DNA of 8,948 nt from an uncultured Clostridia bacterium (GTDB lineage Bacteria > Bacillota > Clostridia > Oscillospirales > Butyricicoccaceae): NCBI GenBank assembly GCA_945486175.1, contig CALYTA010000022.1:1-8948 (forward strand). Direction: 5' to 3'. The position numbers and the translations under genes are program-made. Below, in pieces: positions 1 to 5,902 of the stretch; the first letter of the stretch is position 1; every line of letters starts with the position of its first letter. Below the pieces are notes generated by a model. That model did not search any database and was not told the DNA's origin. It worked only from the letters and a program-made list of their open reading frames with translations.

Positions 1-1220
1 GCATTCATCTCGTCGAGCACCGGTGCGATATCCTGCCGCAAATTGCGCTCCTTCCAGTCGCCCGCGAGCATGCGGTTGACCTGTGCATAGGTCAGGCGTG
101 CATAGGAGCAGATGACCGAACGATGGAAATCGGCAGAATAGCGCGTGCCGTCCTTGCCGAGCTCGATAAATGCGGAAAATGCAAGGCGGTTGACGCCGGG
201 ATTGAGCGAACAAATGCCGTTGGACAGCGGCAGCGGCAGCATCGGGATGACCTGATCGGCATAATAGACCGAGGTGCCGCGCTTGAACGCTTCCTTGTCC
301 AGCGGAGAATCCGGCGTGACGTAATACGATACGTCTGCGATGTGCACGCCGAGGCGGTAATGCCCGTTGGGCAGCGTTTCAAGCGAAACCGCGTCGTCAA
401 AATCCTTTGCGGTGTCGCCGTCGATGGTGAACAGCTTCTGGCTGCGCAGGTCGAGCCTGCCCACCCAGTCCTTTTCCTGCACGAACAGCGGGATGTTTTC
501 CGCCTGCTCCATCGCGTCCTGCGGGAATGGCGCGGAGATGTCGTGCTCATACAGGATGGCGGCGGCAGCCGCGTCGCGCGTCAGGCCGGAGCCGAATACG
601 CGCGTGACAACGCCCTGCGGCAGGAATTTTTCATTGCCGCGGAACAGTACCTTGACGGCGACACGGTCGCCCGGATGTGCCTCTCCGATGTGTTTTTTGC
701 TGATGACGATTTCCGGCAGCCTGCCGCTGTCGTCGCGGAACATCGTCATTTTGCCGCGCATGACGATGCAGCCGGTGACGTCGTCACGTGTCTGCGACAG
801 AATGCGCAGAACCTCGCCCTCACAGCGGTTCGGCTTGTCGCCCTGCCCGCTGCGGTGTGTATCCTGCCGGATGCGGACGAGTACGCGGTCTCCATGCCAG
901 GCATCCTTGCCGCGGTGCGGCGGGATGAAGATATCCTCGCCCTTGCCGGATTCCGGGCGGACAAAGGCATAGCCGCGCCCGGTCGCGCAATAGGTGCCCG
1001 CGAGACAGCCGAAGGCCTCCGGCCTGCCGTAGCGGTTGCTGCGCGCGCGCATCAGGCTGCCCTCGTCGACCAGTTCGGCGAGCACGCGCACGAGGTCGCT
1101 GTGTTTGGGATGTGCGCCGCGTCCGTCCAGTGCGCGGATGATGTCATCCTGCGTGCAGACGCCCTGCGCGGCTTCTATAATCAATTGCTTCAGTACTGTA
1201 TCTTTGCATTCAGCAGTCAT
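1..1220 (-). CDS. rnr: Ribonuclease R, N-terminal part (runs off left edge)
   Basis: This is a processive 3'-to-5' exoribonuclease of the RNase II/RNB family, cytoplasmic, which degrades structured RNA and works with tmRNA/SmpB in RNA quality control (family knowledge). About 406 codons are present; the rest of the RNB domain and the C-terminal S1 domain lie outside the window. Residues 1-70 look like the N-terminal winged-helix domain. A cold-shock-type OB fold follows (about 74-118, with GTYCATGRGYAFVRP and DIFIPP). The RNB domain opens with TIDGDTAKDFDDA. Its acidic residues D267, D273, D275 and D276 have the same +6/+8/+9 spacing as the metal-binding aspartates of E. coli RNase II and RNase R. 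GVHIADVSYYV and the LPLPLSNGICSLNPGVNRLA stretch also fit RNB. The ATG at 1220 follows GGAGG by about 8 nt. Neighbours usual for rnr (secG, smpB, ssrA) are not visible. Confidence 0.96.
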   Translation of the reverse strand, partial: MTAECKDTVLKQLIIEAAQGVCTQDDIIRALDGRGAHPKHSDLVRVLAELVDEGSLMRARSNRYGRPEAFGCLAGTYCATGRGYAFVRPESGKGEDIFIPPHRGKDAWHGDRVLVRIRQDTHRSGQGDKPNRCEGEVLRILSQTRDDVTGCIVMRGKMTMFRDDSGRLPEIVISKKHIGEAHPGDRVAVKVLFRGNEKFLPQGVVTRVFGSGLTRDAAAAAILYEHDISAPFPQDAMEQAENIPLFVQEKDWVGRLDLRSQKLFTIDGDTAKDFDDAVSLETLPNGHYRLGVHIADVSYYVTPDSPLDKEAFKRGTSVYYADQVIPMLPLPLSNGICSLNPGVNRLAFSAFIELGKDGTRYSADFHRSVICSYARLTYAQVNRMLAGDWKERNLRQDIAPVLDEMN

Positions 1221-1261
1221 TGCCGTACGCCTCCGTTCCTCGAAAAGCTCTCTTTCCAGTT

Positions 1262-1270
1262 ATTATACCA
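1262..1270 (-). promoter_or_regulatory. Extended -10 promoter of rnr
   Basis: Read on the minus strand this is TGGTATAAT, a perfect TATAAT with an upstream TGn (extended -10). No good -35 lies 17 bp upstream (TATGCT at best), as is common for extended -10 promoters. Transcription would start near 1255, giving a leader of about 35 nt that carries the GGAGG site before the rnr ATG. Confidence 0.65.
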
Positions 1271-1333
1271 GATTTGCGGCAGGAAGCATACCACATGTGC
1301 AGAAAAAACGGGAAGCGGCACCCATTTGCGCGC

Positions 1334-1362
1334 AAAAAAACGGCTCCGTGATCACGAAGCCG
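1334..1362 (-). terminator. Intrinsic terminator of the minus-strand noncoding RNA
   Basis: On the minus strand a near-perfect hairpin (arms at 1341-1350 and 1353-1362, ten positions including one G-U wobble) is followed directly by seven T residues (1340-1334). No T-run follows on the plus strand, so it works leftward. It lies upstream of rnr and its promoter, so it must end a transcript that begins further right and is not the end of rnr. Confidence 0.85.
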
Positions 1363-1571
1363 CAGCCAACATTTGCATTTAAATTCTATGCAATAAATTT
1401 TGAAATAATCTGGAATAACAGGATCGCAGCAGATATATCATACCTTTTCGATTCAGCTGCCGTTTGGCTGATCTGCACGTTCACACGATTCGGAGAGGAA
1501 ACACAACTCCCGATGCGGAACAAAAAGAGGAAAACCAGATCGCTGATCGGTGGTTTATCATATCCCTCCAC

Positions 1572-1610
1572 TACAGATTCGGGAAAACATTCGGTGCGAT
1601 ACAGATTCGG
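1572..1610. repeat. Short direct repeat TACAGATTCGG, two copies
   Basis: The 11-mer TACAGATTCGG occurs at 1572-1582 and 1600-1610, 28 bp apart, inside the predicted noncoding RNA. Its core ATTCGG occurs twice more, at 1488-1493 and 1589-1594. The 8-nt core ACAGATTC is the exact complement of GAATCTGT at 1905-1912, so in RNA both copies could compete for one distant partner. Confidence 0.6.
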
Positions 1611-1784
1611 TTGTTTTGACGATGCGGAGGCACATCCGGTAGCAGGTTGCTGATGAGCGATAGCTCGGTGCCCGGTCATCTGTCGTTCAAGCGAAATGTA
1701 ATTCAGGTATCCGGAAGGGGGTTCTCCTGCACGGAACCGGAACGATCAATCCGACCCACCTCGATGCGGTTTGCTGGGGTAATA

Positions 1785-1863
1785 GGGATAAAATGCTGCA
1801 TCGGAATGTCTGTCATGATCCACCATCGGTCTTGCCGTCAGGCACCCAACGGGATAAAAGCTG
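1785..1863. repeat. Direct repeat GGGATAAAA(T)GCTG, two copies
   Basis: GGGATAAAATGCTG at 1785-1798 and GGGATAAAAGCTG at 1851-1863 differ by one inserted T and are 66 bp apart, both inside the predicted RNA. A different octamer, CGATGCGG, recurs three times nearby (1511-1518, 1620-1627, 1762-1769). These may be repeated RNA structural modules or remains of internal duplication. Confidence 0.5.
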
Positions 1864-2098
1864 AACACCGGATTTTGGGGGACGCATCCGGAAAACCGGA
1901 GCGTGAATCTGTCAATGGCTACGATTGGAAGTGTACCCGGAGGCTGTTCGGATCGGTTATCCGGCCAGTCTGCTGCGAGTCCTGCCGTTCCAATACTGTT
2001 CATCTACCATCGGACTCACCCGCTTTCGATAGACTTCTACTTTCAAAAGGGGCCATCAGGATGTCTGATATGTCTTGGCTCTCTTTTGATGTGAATAT

Positions 2099-2127
2099 AT
2101 ATTACCATAACGGAACGTTTTTGTCAA
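2099..2127 (-). promoter_or_regulatory. Consensus sigma-A promoter for the minus-strand noncoding RNA
   Basis: On the minus strand: TTGACA (2127-2122), a spacer of exactly 17 bp, then TAATAT (2104-2099). The predicted start is an A near 2092, three bases before the 5'-terminal stem of the proposed RNA. A perfect -35, optimal spacer and A-tracts just upstream (possible UP element) predict strong, largely constitutive transcription, typical of stable RNA genes. No ribosome binding site or credible gene start follows. Confidence 0.85.
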
Positions 2128-2129
2128 TA

Positions 2130-2167
2130 ACATTTTTGAAAAATGTAACGATTTTTTCTGAAAAAAT
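2130..2167. repeat. Two AT-rich inverted repeats in the divergent promoter region
   Basis: Repeat 1 is ACATTTTT-G-AAAAATGT (2130-2146) and repeat 2 is ATTTTTT-CTG-AAAAAAT (2151-2167), both perfect. Their centres (2138 and 2159) are 21 bp apart, about two helical turns. They sit between the -35 of the minus-strand RNA (2127) and the -35 of the asparaginase gene (2208). They could be operators, UP elements or bent DNA; A/T runs of this kind also form palindromes by chance. Confidence 0.5.
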
Positions 2168-2207
2168 ACGGAGACAGAAAGAATTCTTGTTAAATTCGTA
2201 ACTATTC

Positions 2208-2236
2208 TTGCTTTTCAGGACGTTGTGTGATATAAT
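2208..2236 (+). promoter_or_regulatory. Promoter of the asparaginase gene
   Basis: TTGCTT (2208-2213), a 17-bp spacer, then a perfect TATAAT (2231-2236). The start near 2243 gives a leader of about 96 nt before the ATG at 2339. The leader contains a small hairpin with a GAGA loop (2252-2265) and otherwise AT-rich sequence. I see no T-box or known riboswitch. The promoter is divergent from the noncoding RNA promoter 81 bp away. Confidence 0.75.
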
Positions 2237-2338
2237 AAAAATGTTGAGGGATATACGAGAGTATACAAATAGTAAATTCCGTAAATTATATTGCGATTTG
2301 TATTATTTCGCAGCCGAGGGAAAGGCGGGAAACGGGCA

Positions 2339-3244
2339 ATGAAACACCTTCTTCTGCTGTCCACCGGCGGCACCATTTCATGCCATGCGGGCGCGGACGG
2401 GCTTGCGCCGCAGGCGGACGGGACACAGCTGCTGGGCGCGGTGCGCGTACCGGACGGCGTGCGCGTCGAGGTGCGCGACCTGATGTGTGTGGACTCCACC
2501 GATGTGACAGATGCGCAGCGCCTTGTGATGGCGCGCGCCCTGTGGGAAAACCGCAAACTGTATGACGGCTTTGTACTGACACATGGAACGGATACCATGG
2601 CGTACACAGCCGCTTTTTTATGCCGTGTGCTGCCGGGCTTTGACAAGCCGGTGATCCTGACGGGATCACAGCTGCCGATGGAGGACAACGGCTCGGATGC
2701 GCCGGGAAATCTCGCGGATGCACTGGTCTGCGCCGCGTCCGGTTACCGGGGCATAGCGGTGTGCTTTGCCGGGACGCTGCGGCGCGGCACGCGTGTGACC
2801 AAGGCGGACACGCAGGCGTTCGACGCCTTTTCCGGAGGTAATTCGGACTGCCCGCCGGACGGCATGATTGAGGACGGCGTACTCACACTGTTGGATATGC
2901 CGCAGCCGGAAGAACCGGCGTTTCGGACACCGGTGCCGGTGCGCGCGGCAGTGCTGTTTGTCACACCGCTGCTGGATGCGGAAACCGTGCTTGCCTGCCG
3001 CGGGCGCGATGCGCTGCTGCTGTACGGCTATGGCGTGGGCGGCGTGCCGGAGGCGCTCGCGGATGCGGTCGAACAGGTTGTCCGTTCGGGCACGCGCGTC
3101 TATCTCGGGACACAGTGCGCCGGCGGGCCTGCGGACAGCTCGGTCTATGCAGTCGGGCGGCGCATGCAGGCACTTGGCGTGCGCTGCCTTGGGGCGCAGA
3201 CGCTGGAGGATGCCGTTGCGTGTATTCAGTGCGGGCTTTTGTAG
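2339..3244 (+). CDS. ansA: L-asparaginase, type I-like
   Basis: Hydrolyses L-asparagine to aspartate and ammonia; no signal peptide is visible, so cytoplasmic. The 301-residue protein is slightly shorter than common type I enzymes (about 330). Motifs: STGGTI at 8-13 with the catalytic threonine T9; VDST (51-54), the substrate-binding serine loop; THGTDTM (81-87) with the second catalytic triad members T84 and D85; VILTGSQLPM (105-114); and K155 in TRVTK, at the expected place of the active-site lysine. The C-terminal half ends in GTQCAGG and LGAQTLEDA segments typical of the small asparaginase domain. An in-frame TTG at 2291 would add 16 residues, but they precede the family start and lack a ribosome site. 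The ATG at 2339 has only a modest purine-rich site upstream (GAGGGAAAGG), so translation may be weak. It stands alone, divergent from the noncoding RNA. Confidence 0.93.
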   Translation: MKHLLLLSTGGTISCHAGADGLAPQADGTQLLGAVRVPDGVRVEVRDLMCVDSTDVTDAQRLVMARALWENRKLYDGFVLTHGTDTMAYTAAFLCRVLPGFDKPVILTGSQLPMEDNGSDAPGNLADALVCAASGYRGIAVCFAGTLRRGTRVTKADTQAFDAFSGGNSDCPPDGMIEDGVLTLLDMPQPEEPAFRTPVPVRAAVLFVTPLLDAETVLACRGRDALLLYGYGVGGVPEALADAVEQVVRSGTRVYLGTQCAGGPADSSVYAVGRRMQALGVRCLGAQTLEDAVACIQCGLL

Positions 3245-3294
3245 CCCACCCGCAGGATGTAACGGGGGATATCGGCAAATTGTGAAAAACAACT

Positions 3295-3325
3295 GAGCAA
3301 AACATCAAAAATTTGTTCTCTTTTT
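3295..3325 (+). terminator. Weak candidate terminator after the asparaginase gene
   Basis: GAGCAAA (3295-3301) can pair with TTTGTTC (3312-3318), including one G-U pair, followed by TC and five T residues (3321-3325). The stem is AT-rich and short, so termination would be inefficient. It is the only such structure between the asparaginase stop codon and the next promoter. Confidence 0.35.
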
Positions 3326-3351
3326 GTCTCGCATATGAGGCAGGTTTGCCG

Positions 3352-3357
3352 TATAAT
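3352..3357 (+). promoter_or_regulatory. -10 element of the ddl operon
   Basis: A perfect TATAAT with no convincing -35 at 16-18 bp and no TGn extension, so it may need an activator or be moderate in strength. Transcription would start near 3364, just before the leader hairpin at 3373-3423. Confidence 0.5.
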
Positions 3358-3372
3358 AGAAAATATATAAGT

Positions 3373-3423
3373 GTCGGGCGATGCAGGGGGCTTGCCTTCT
3401 GCCCGCCCGGGACATCGCACGAC
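3373..3423 (+). promoter_or_regulatory. Long leader hairpin upstream of ddl
   Basis: GTCG-G-GCGATG (3373-3383) pairs with CATCGC-A-CGAC (3413-3423): ten base pairs broken by one G-A mismatch. The loop region of about 29 nt can itself fold through GGGC and GCCC runs. It takes up most of the roughly 90-nt untranslated leader and ends about 15 nt before the AGCGAGG ribosome site of ddl. No T-run follows, so it is not a plain terminator. It might be a regulatory leader or an mRNA-stabilising hairpin; the class is not recognised. Confidence 0.45.
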
Positions 3424-3454
3424 CATCCCTGAAAACAGCGAGGTATCTTATTTT

Positions 3455-4534
3455 ATGGATAAAATGAATCTGGTTGTCGTTTTCGGCGGCGTTTCCTCCG
3501 AGCACGACATCTCCTGCATCTCGGCAGCTTCTATTCTGCGCAATGCGGATGCAGATAAATATGAGATTTATCCGGTCGGCATCACGAAATCCGGCAGCTG
3601 GAAGCTGTTCGAGTCGACGGATTATGACAGCGTGGAAAACGGAAGCTGGGAGACCAGTGAAAAAGCCGTTCCCGCAATGCTGTCGCCTGACCGCGGGACG
3701 CACGGCCTGCTCGTGCTGCGTGAGAACGGTGCAGAGGTCATCCATGCAGACTGCGTCTTCCCGGTGCTGCACGGCATCGGCGGCGAGGACGGCACGCTGC
3801 AGGGCCTGCTTGAGCTGGCACGCATCCCGTATGTCGGCCCGGGCGTCGCGGCTTCCGCATGCAGCATGGACAAGAGCCTGACCAAGATCATCGTCGAGCA
3901 GGAGGGCGTGCGCCAGGCGGCATTTTATCTGGCGCGCCGCGCTGCATTCCGTGCAGACGCCGAGGCGGTCTGCGCCGAGGCGGAGCAGAAGCTGGGTTCG
4001 TATCCGGTCTTTGTCAAGCCGTGCAGTGAAGGCTCGTCCGTCGGCGTTTCCAAGGCGACGGATCGCGCATCCCTGAAGAAGGGCCTGGAGGAAGCCTTCC
4101 GCTATGACGCAAAGGTGCTGGTTGAGGAGTTCATCGACGGCCATGAGATCGAAGTCGCTGTACTCGGCAACGATGCGCCGACTGCATCCGTCGCGGGCGA
4201 GATCGCACCGAGCCAGGAATTCTACACCTTCGAGGCGAAGTATGTCGACGGCACATCCGGCCTGTACATCCCGGCGCACATCAGCGACAGCGCCATGGCA
4301 AATGTCCGTGAGGCGGCTGTCCGCGTCTATACCGCGCTCGGCTGCAAGGGACTGTCCCGTGTCGATTTCTTCTGCACCTATGCGGACGACGAGATCGTAT
4401 TCAACGAGATCAACACGCTGCCGGGCTTTACGAGCATCAGCATGTACCCGAAGCTGCAGGAGCACATGGGCCTGAGCTATTCCGCGCTGATCGATGCGCT
4501 GGTTTCGCTGGCGATGGAGCGGTACGATGGATAA
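3455..4534 (+). CDS. ddl: D-alanine--D-alanine ligase
   Basis: ATP-dependent ligation of two D-alanines for the peptidoglycan stem peptide; cytoplasmic ATP-grasp enzyme of 359 residues, normal for the family. GGVSSEHDIS (11-20) is the N-terminal signature with the substrate-binding glutamate E16. HGIGGEDGTLQGLLEL and YVGPGVAASACSMDK are the second signature. FVKPCSEGSSVGVSK is the ATP-grasp lysine region. RVDFF (D304) and FNEINTLPGFT (E318, N320) supply the magnesium ligands. The omega-loop residue in FEAKY (Y263) is tyrosine, as in D-Ala-D-Ala ligases; D-lactate ligases carry phenylalanine there, so classical vancomycin-susceptible precursors are predicted. The ATG at 3455 is chosen because AGCGAGG lies 11 nt upstream and it fits the family start. 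An in-frame GTG at 3371 would begin inside the leader hairpin. First gene of the probable operon. Confidence 0.95.
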   Translation: MDKMNLVVVFGGVSSEHDISCISAASILRNADADKYEIYPVGITKSGSWKLFESTDYDSVENGSWETSEKAVPAMLSPDRGTHGLLVLRENGAEVIHADCVFPVLHGIGGEDGTLQGLLELARIPYVGPGVAASACSMDKSLTKIIVEQEGVRQAAFYLARRAAFRADAEAVCAEAEQKLGSYPVFVKPCSEGSSVGVSKATDRASLKKGLEEAFRYDAKVLVEEFIDGHEIEVAVLGNDAPTASVAGEIAPSQEFYTFEAKYVDGTSGLYIPAHISDSAMANVREAAVRVYTALGCKGLSRVDFFCTYADDEIVFNEINTLPGFTSISMYPKLQEHMGLSYSALIDALVSLAMERYDG

Positions 4535-5345
4535 CAGAGCAATCGGCGTTTTTGATTCCGGCCTCGGCGGCCTGACCGCCGTGCGGCAGCTGCACCGCAT
4601 TATGCCGGATGAACATATTATCTATTTTGGCGATACCGGACGTGTCCCCTATGGCACGCGCGGACGCCAGACCATCATCAATTACACCCGGCAGGACACC
4701 GCGTTCCTGTGCAGCCACGACATCAAGGCGATTGTTGTGGCCTGCGGTACGGTCAGCTCAGTCGCGCTGAGCACCGTCAAGACGGAAAACACCATCCCGA
4801 TGGTCGGCGTGGTCAAGCCCTCCTGTTATACGGCGATGAAGCTGACGAAGAACAACCGCGTCGGCATCATCGGCACGAAGGGCACGATCCACAGCGGCTC
4901 ATATGAAGCCATGCTGCACACGCTCGACCCGTCGGTACATACCATTGCGCGGGCCTGCCCGCTGTTTGTCCCGCTGGTGGAAAACGGACGTTTTTCGCCG
5001 GATGACAGGATCGTACAGCTCGTGGTGGAGGAATATCTCGCAGAGATCCGCGCATTCGGCGTGGACACGCTCATCATGGGCTGCACGCATTATCCGCTGC
5101 TGCGCGAGGCAATCCGCGCATATCTCGGCGACGATGTTGCACTCATTGATCCGGGCGCGGAGGCGGCTGACTATGTGCGCACCTTCCTGGAGCCTGCGGA
5201 GCTGGGCAACGGGCGCACGGAATATTACGTCTCGGATGACCCGGACAGCTTTGATACCTATGCGGAAATGTTCCTCGGTGAACCGGCCGGCGTACATGCC
5301 AGTCTGGTGGAGGACATCGCATCTTATGGAAAGGAAAGAGGGTGA
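4527..5345 (+). CDS. murI: Glutamate racemase
   Basis: Interconverts L- and D-glutamate, supplying D-Glu for peptidoglycan; 272 residues, cofactor-independent. IGVFDSGLGGLTAV (6-19) carries the substrate-binding D10 and S11. IIYFGDTGRVPYGTR is the conserved loop. The two catalytic cysteines are C73 (VVACGTVSS) and C186 (MGCTHYPLL, with T187 and H188), and E152 is in CPLFVPLVE. The usual ACNT motif reads ACGT here: the Asn after the first catalytic Cys, a substrate-contacting position in characterised racemases, is Gly74. The second cysteine motif is intact. The ATG at 4527 overlaps the ddl stop by 8 nt and has GGAG about 8 nt upstream inside ddl, so translational coupling is likely. Pairing with ddl puts two D-amino-acid steps of wall synthesis together. 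Confidence 0.93.
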   Translation: MDNRAIGVFDSGLGGLTAVRQLHRIMPDEHIIYFGDTGRVPYGTRGRQTIINYTRQDTAFLCSHDIKAIVVACGTVSSVALSTVKTENTIPMVGVVKPSCYTAMKLTKNNRVGIIGTKGTIHSGSYEAMLHTLDPSVHTIARACPLFVPLVENGRFSPDDRIVQLVVEEYLAEIRAFGVDTLIMGCTHYPLLREAIRAYLGDDVALIDPGAEAADYVRTFLEPAELGNGRTEYYVSDDPDSFDTYAEMFLGEPAGVHASLVEDIASYGKERG

Positions 5346-5351
5346 CCGCCA

Positions 5352-5813
5352 ATGGAGCAGGAAACACCACTGAAGAAGGACGTCATCATCACCATTGCGA
5401 GCAGTCAGGATTTTGAGGGCTGCGAACCCGACCACATCAACCTGATTACGGCAGGGCGGCTGTACCGCCGCGGCGGCAAGTATTTTGTCTCCTATGAAGA
5501 GAGTGAGCTGACCGGTATGGAGGGCACACGCACCACCCTCAAACTGGAGGATCAGCAGGTGACGATGACGCGCACCGGAACACATCCGACGCAGATGCTG
5601 TTCGCCAAGAACAAGCGGCATGTCGGGCTGTATCAGACCGATGTCGGTTCGATGGCGATTTCCACCCATACCTCCCATCTGGTCAATACGATCGGGGAAA
5701 ACGGCGGCAGTCTCGCCATTGATTACACCGTGGAAATCGATTCCACCCTTGCGGGCACGCACCGGTTTGAGATGGCGGTCACGCCGTCGGACGGCGCACC
5801 GCATCTGTCATAA
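5352..5813 (+). CDS. DUF1934 (YwiB-like) beta-barrel protein
   Basis: A 153-residue protein of the DUF1934 family, small calycin-like beta barrels of unknown function, represented by Bacillus YwiB, which is also encoded next to argS. Visible features are alternating beta-strand patterns (VIITIASSQ near 11-19; RTTLKLEDQQVTMTRTG near 60-76) and the HVGLYQTDVGSMAISTHTSH stretch (about 90-109), followed by a strand with SLAIDYTVEIDS. No signal peptide or membrane segment, so cytoplasmic. The ATG at 5352 lies 6 nt after the murI stop, with GAGG about 8 nt upstream overlapping the end of murI. The assignment comes from length, strand pattern and the argS neighbourhood; no catalytic function can be read from it. 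Confidence 0.85.
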   Translation: MEQETPLKKDVIITIASSQDFEGCEPDHINLITAGRLYRRGGKYFVSYEESELTGMEGTRTTLKLEDQQVTMTRTGTHPTQMLFAKNKRHVGLYQTDVGSMAISTHTSHLVNTIGENGGSLAIDYTVEIDSTLAGTHRFEMAVTPSDGAPHLS

Positions 5814-5826
5814 ATACGGAACCATG

Positions 5827-5870
5827 CGGGCGGAAGTTTTTCCGCCCGTTTCGGGCGCTTATACAGCGCC
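5827..5870 (+). terminator. Two adjacent hairpins between the DUF1934 gene and argS
   Basis: Hairpin 1 is a perfect 9-bp stem, CGGGCGGAA with TTCCGCCCG (5827-5848, 4-nt loop), followed by only three T residues. Hairpin 2 is GGCGCT with AGCGCC (5854-5870, 5-nt loop). The short T-run makes hairpin 1 a partial terminator or an mRNA processing/stability element rather than a full stop. I see no clear promoter between it and argS, which argues for read-through. Confidence 0.5.
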
Positions 5871-5902
5871 ATAGGAATGAAGAAAAAGAAAGGCTAGATA
5901 AC

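Larger units (their letters stand above)
1334..2092 (-). ncRNA. Putative large structured noncoding RNA (about 759 nt), class unknown
   Basis: Seen directly: a consensus promoter (2099-2127), an intrinsic terminator (1334-1362), and between them no reading frame with a ribosome binding site or protein-like composition. Base composition is lower in GC than the flanking genes. Many segments are complementary (plus coordinates): 2043-2049 with 2083-2089, enclosing 2055-2059 with 2065-2069 right at the 5' end; 1924-1930 with 1988-1994 (7 bp closing a 57-nt domain); 1882-1891 with 1896-1904 (9 bp, tetraloop, one bulge); 1762-1767 with 1798-1803; 1629-1633 with 1668-1672 enclosing two hairpins (1641-1651, 1655-1666); 1532-1541 with 1545-1556; 1450-1457 with 1467-1473; 1373-1378 with 1388-1393. 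I do not recognise it as tmRNA, RNase P RNA, 6S RNA or a group II intron. It could belong to a large ornate class (OLE, GOLLD, ROOL), which I cannot test here, or be new. Alternative: a decayed gene between fortuitous signals. Confidence 0.7.

Noticed and set aside
123..1382. Long plus-strand frame opposite rnr
   Set aside because: Shadow of the RNase R gene. The minus-strand translation has intact RNB catalytic residues and cold-shock motifs.
1386..1679. Open frame of 97 codons on the minus strand near the 3' end of the proposed RNA
   Set aside because: No ribosome site, unpatterned composition, and it overlaps several predicted helices.
1746..2003. Open frame of 85 codons on the minus strand inside the proposed RNA
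   Set aside because: Same strand as the RNA but no ribosome site before its ATG and no recognisable protein pattern. A leader peptide or small protein is not excluded, but nothing supports it.
1334..2092. tmRNA or RNase P RNA as the identity of the noncoding RNA (tmRNA is often near rnr)
   Set aside because: Too long for either, no tRNA-like T-arm with CCA end or alanine tag frame seen, and the conserved RNase P motifs are absent.
1647..2201. Open frame of 184 codons on the plus strand in the noncoding region
   Set aside because: No ribosome binding site, cysteine- and arginine-rich unpatterned composition, and it runs through both promoters and the AT-rich palindromes. It is antisense to the proposed RNA.
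2291..2338. Upstream TTG start for the asparaginase adding 16 residues
   Set aside because: No ribosome site upstream, and the basic, glycine-rich extension does not resemble the family N-terminus or a signal peptide.
3371..3454. Upstream GTG start for ddl adding 28 residues
   Set aside because: It begins inside the leader hairpin, has no ribosome site, and the extra residues do not fit the family. The ATG at 3455 follows AGCGAGG.
3305..4600. 431-codon minus-strand frame opposite ddl
   Set aside because: Antisense shadow in GC-biased coding sequence; no start signal, and ddl on the plus strand is unmistakable.
5814..5902. T-box leader before argS
   Set aside because: The 89-nt gap is too short and no T-box consensus is seen, only two simple hairpins.
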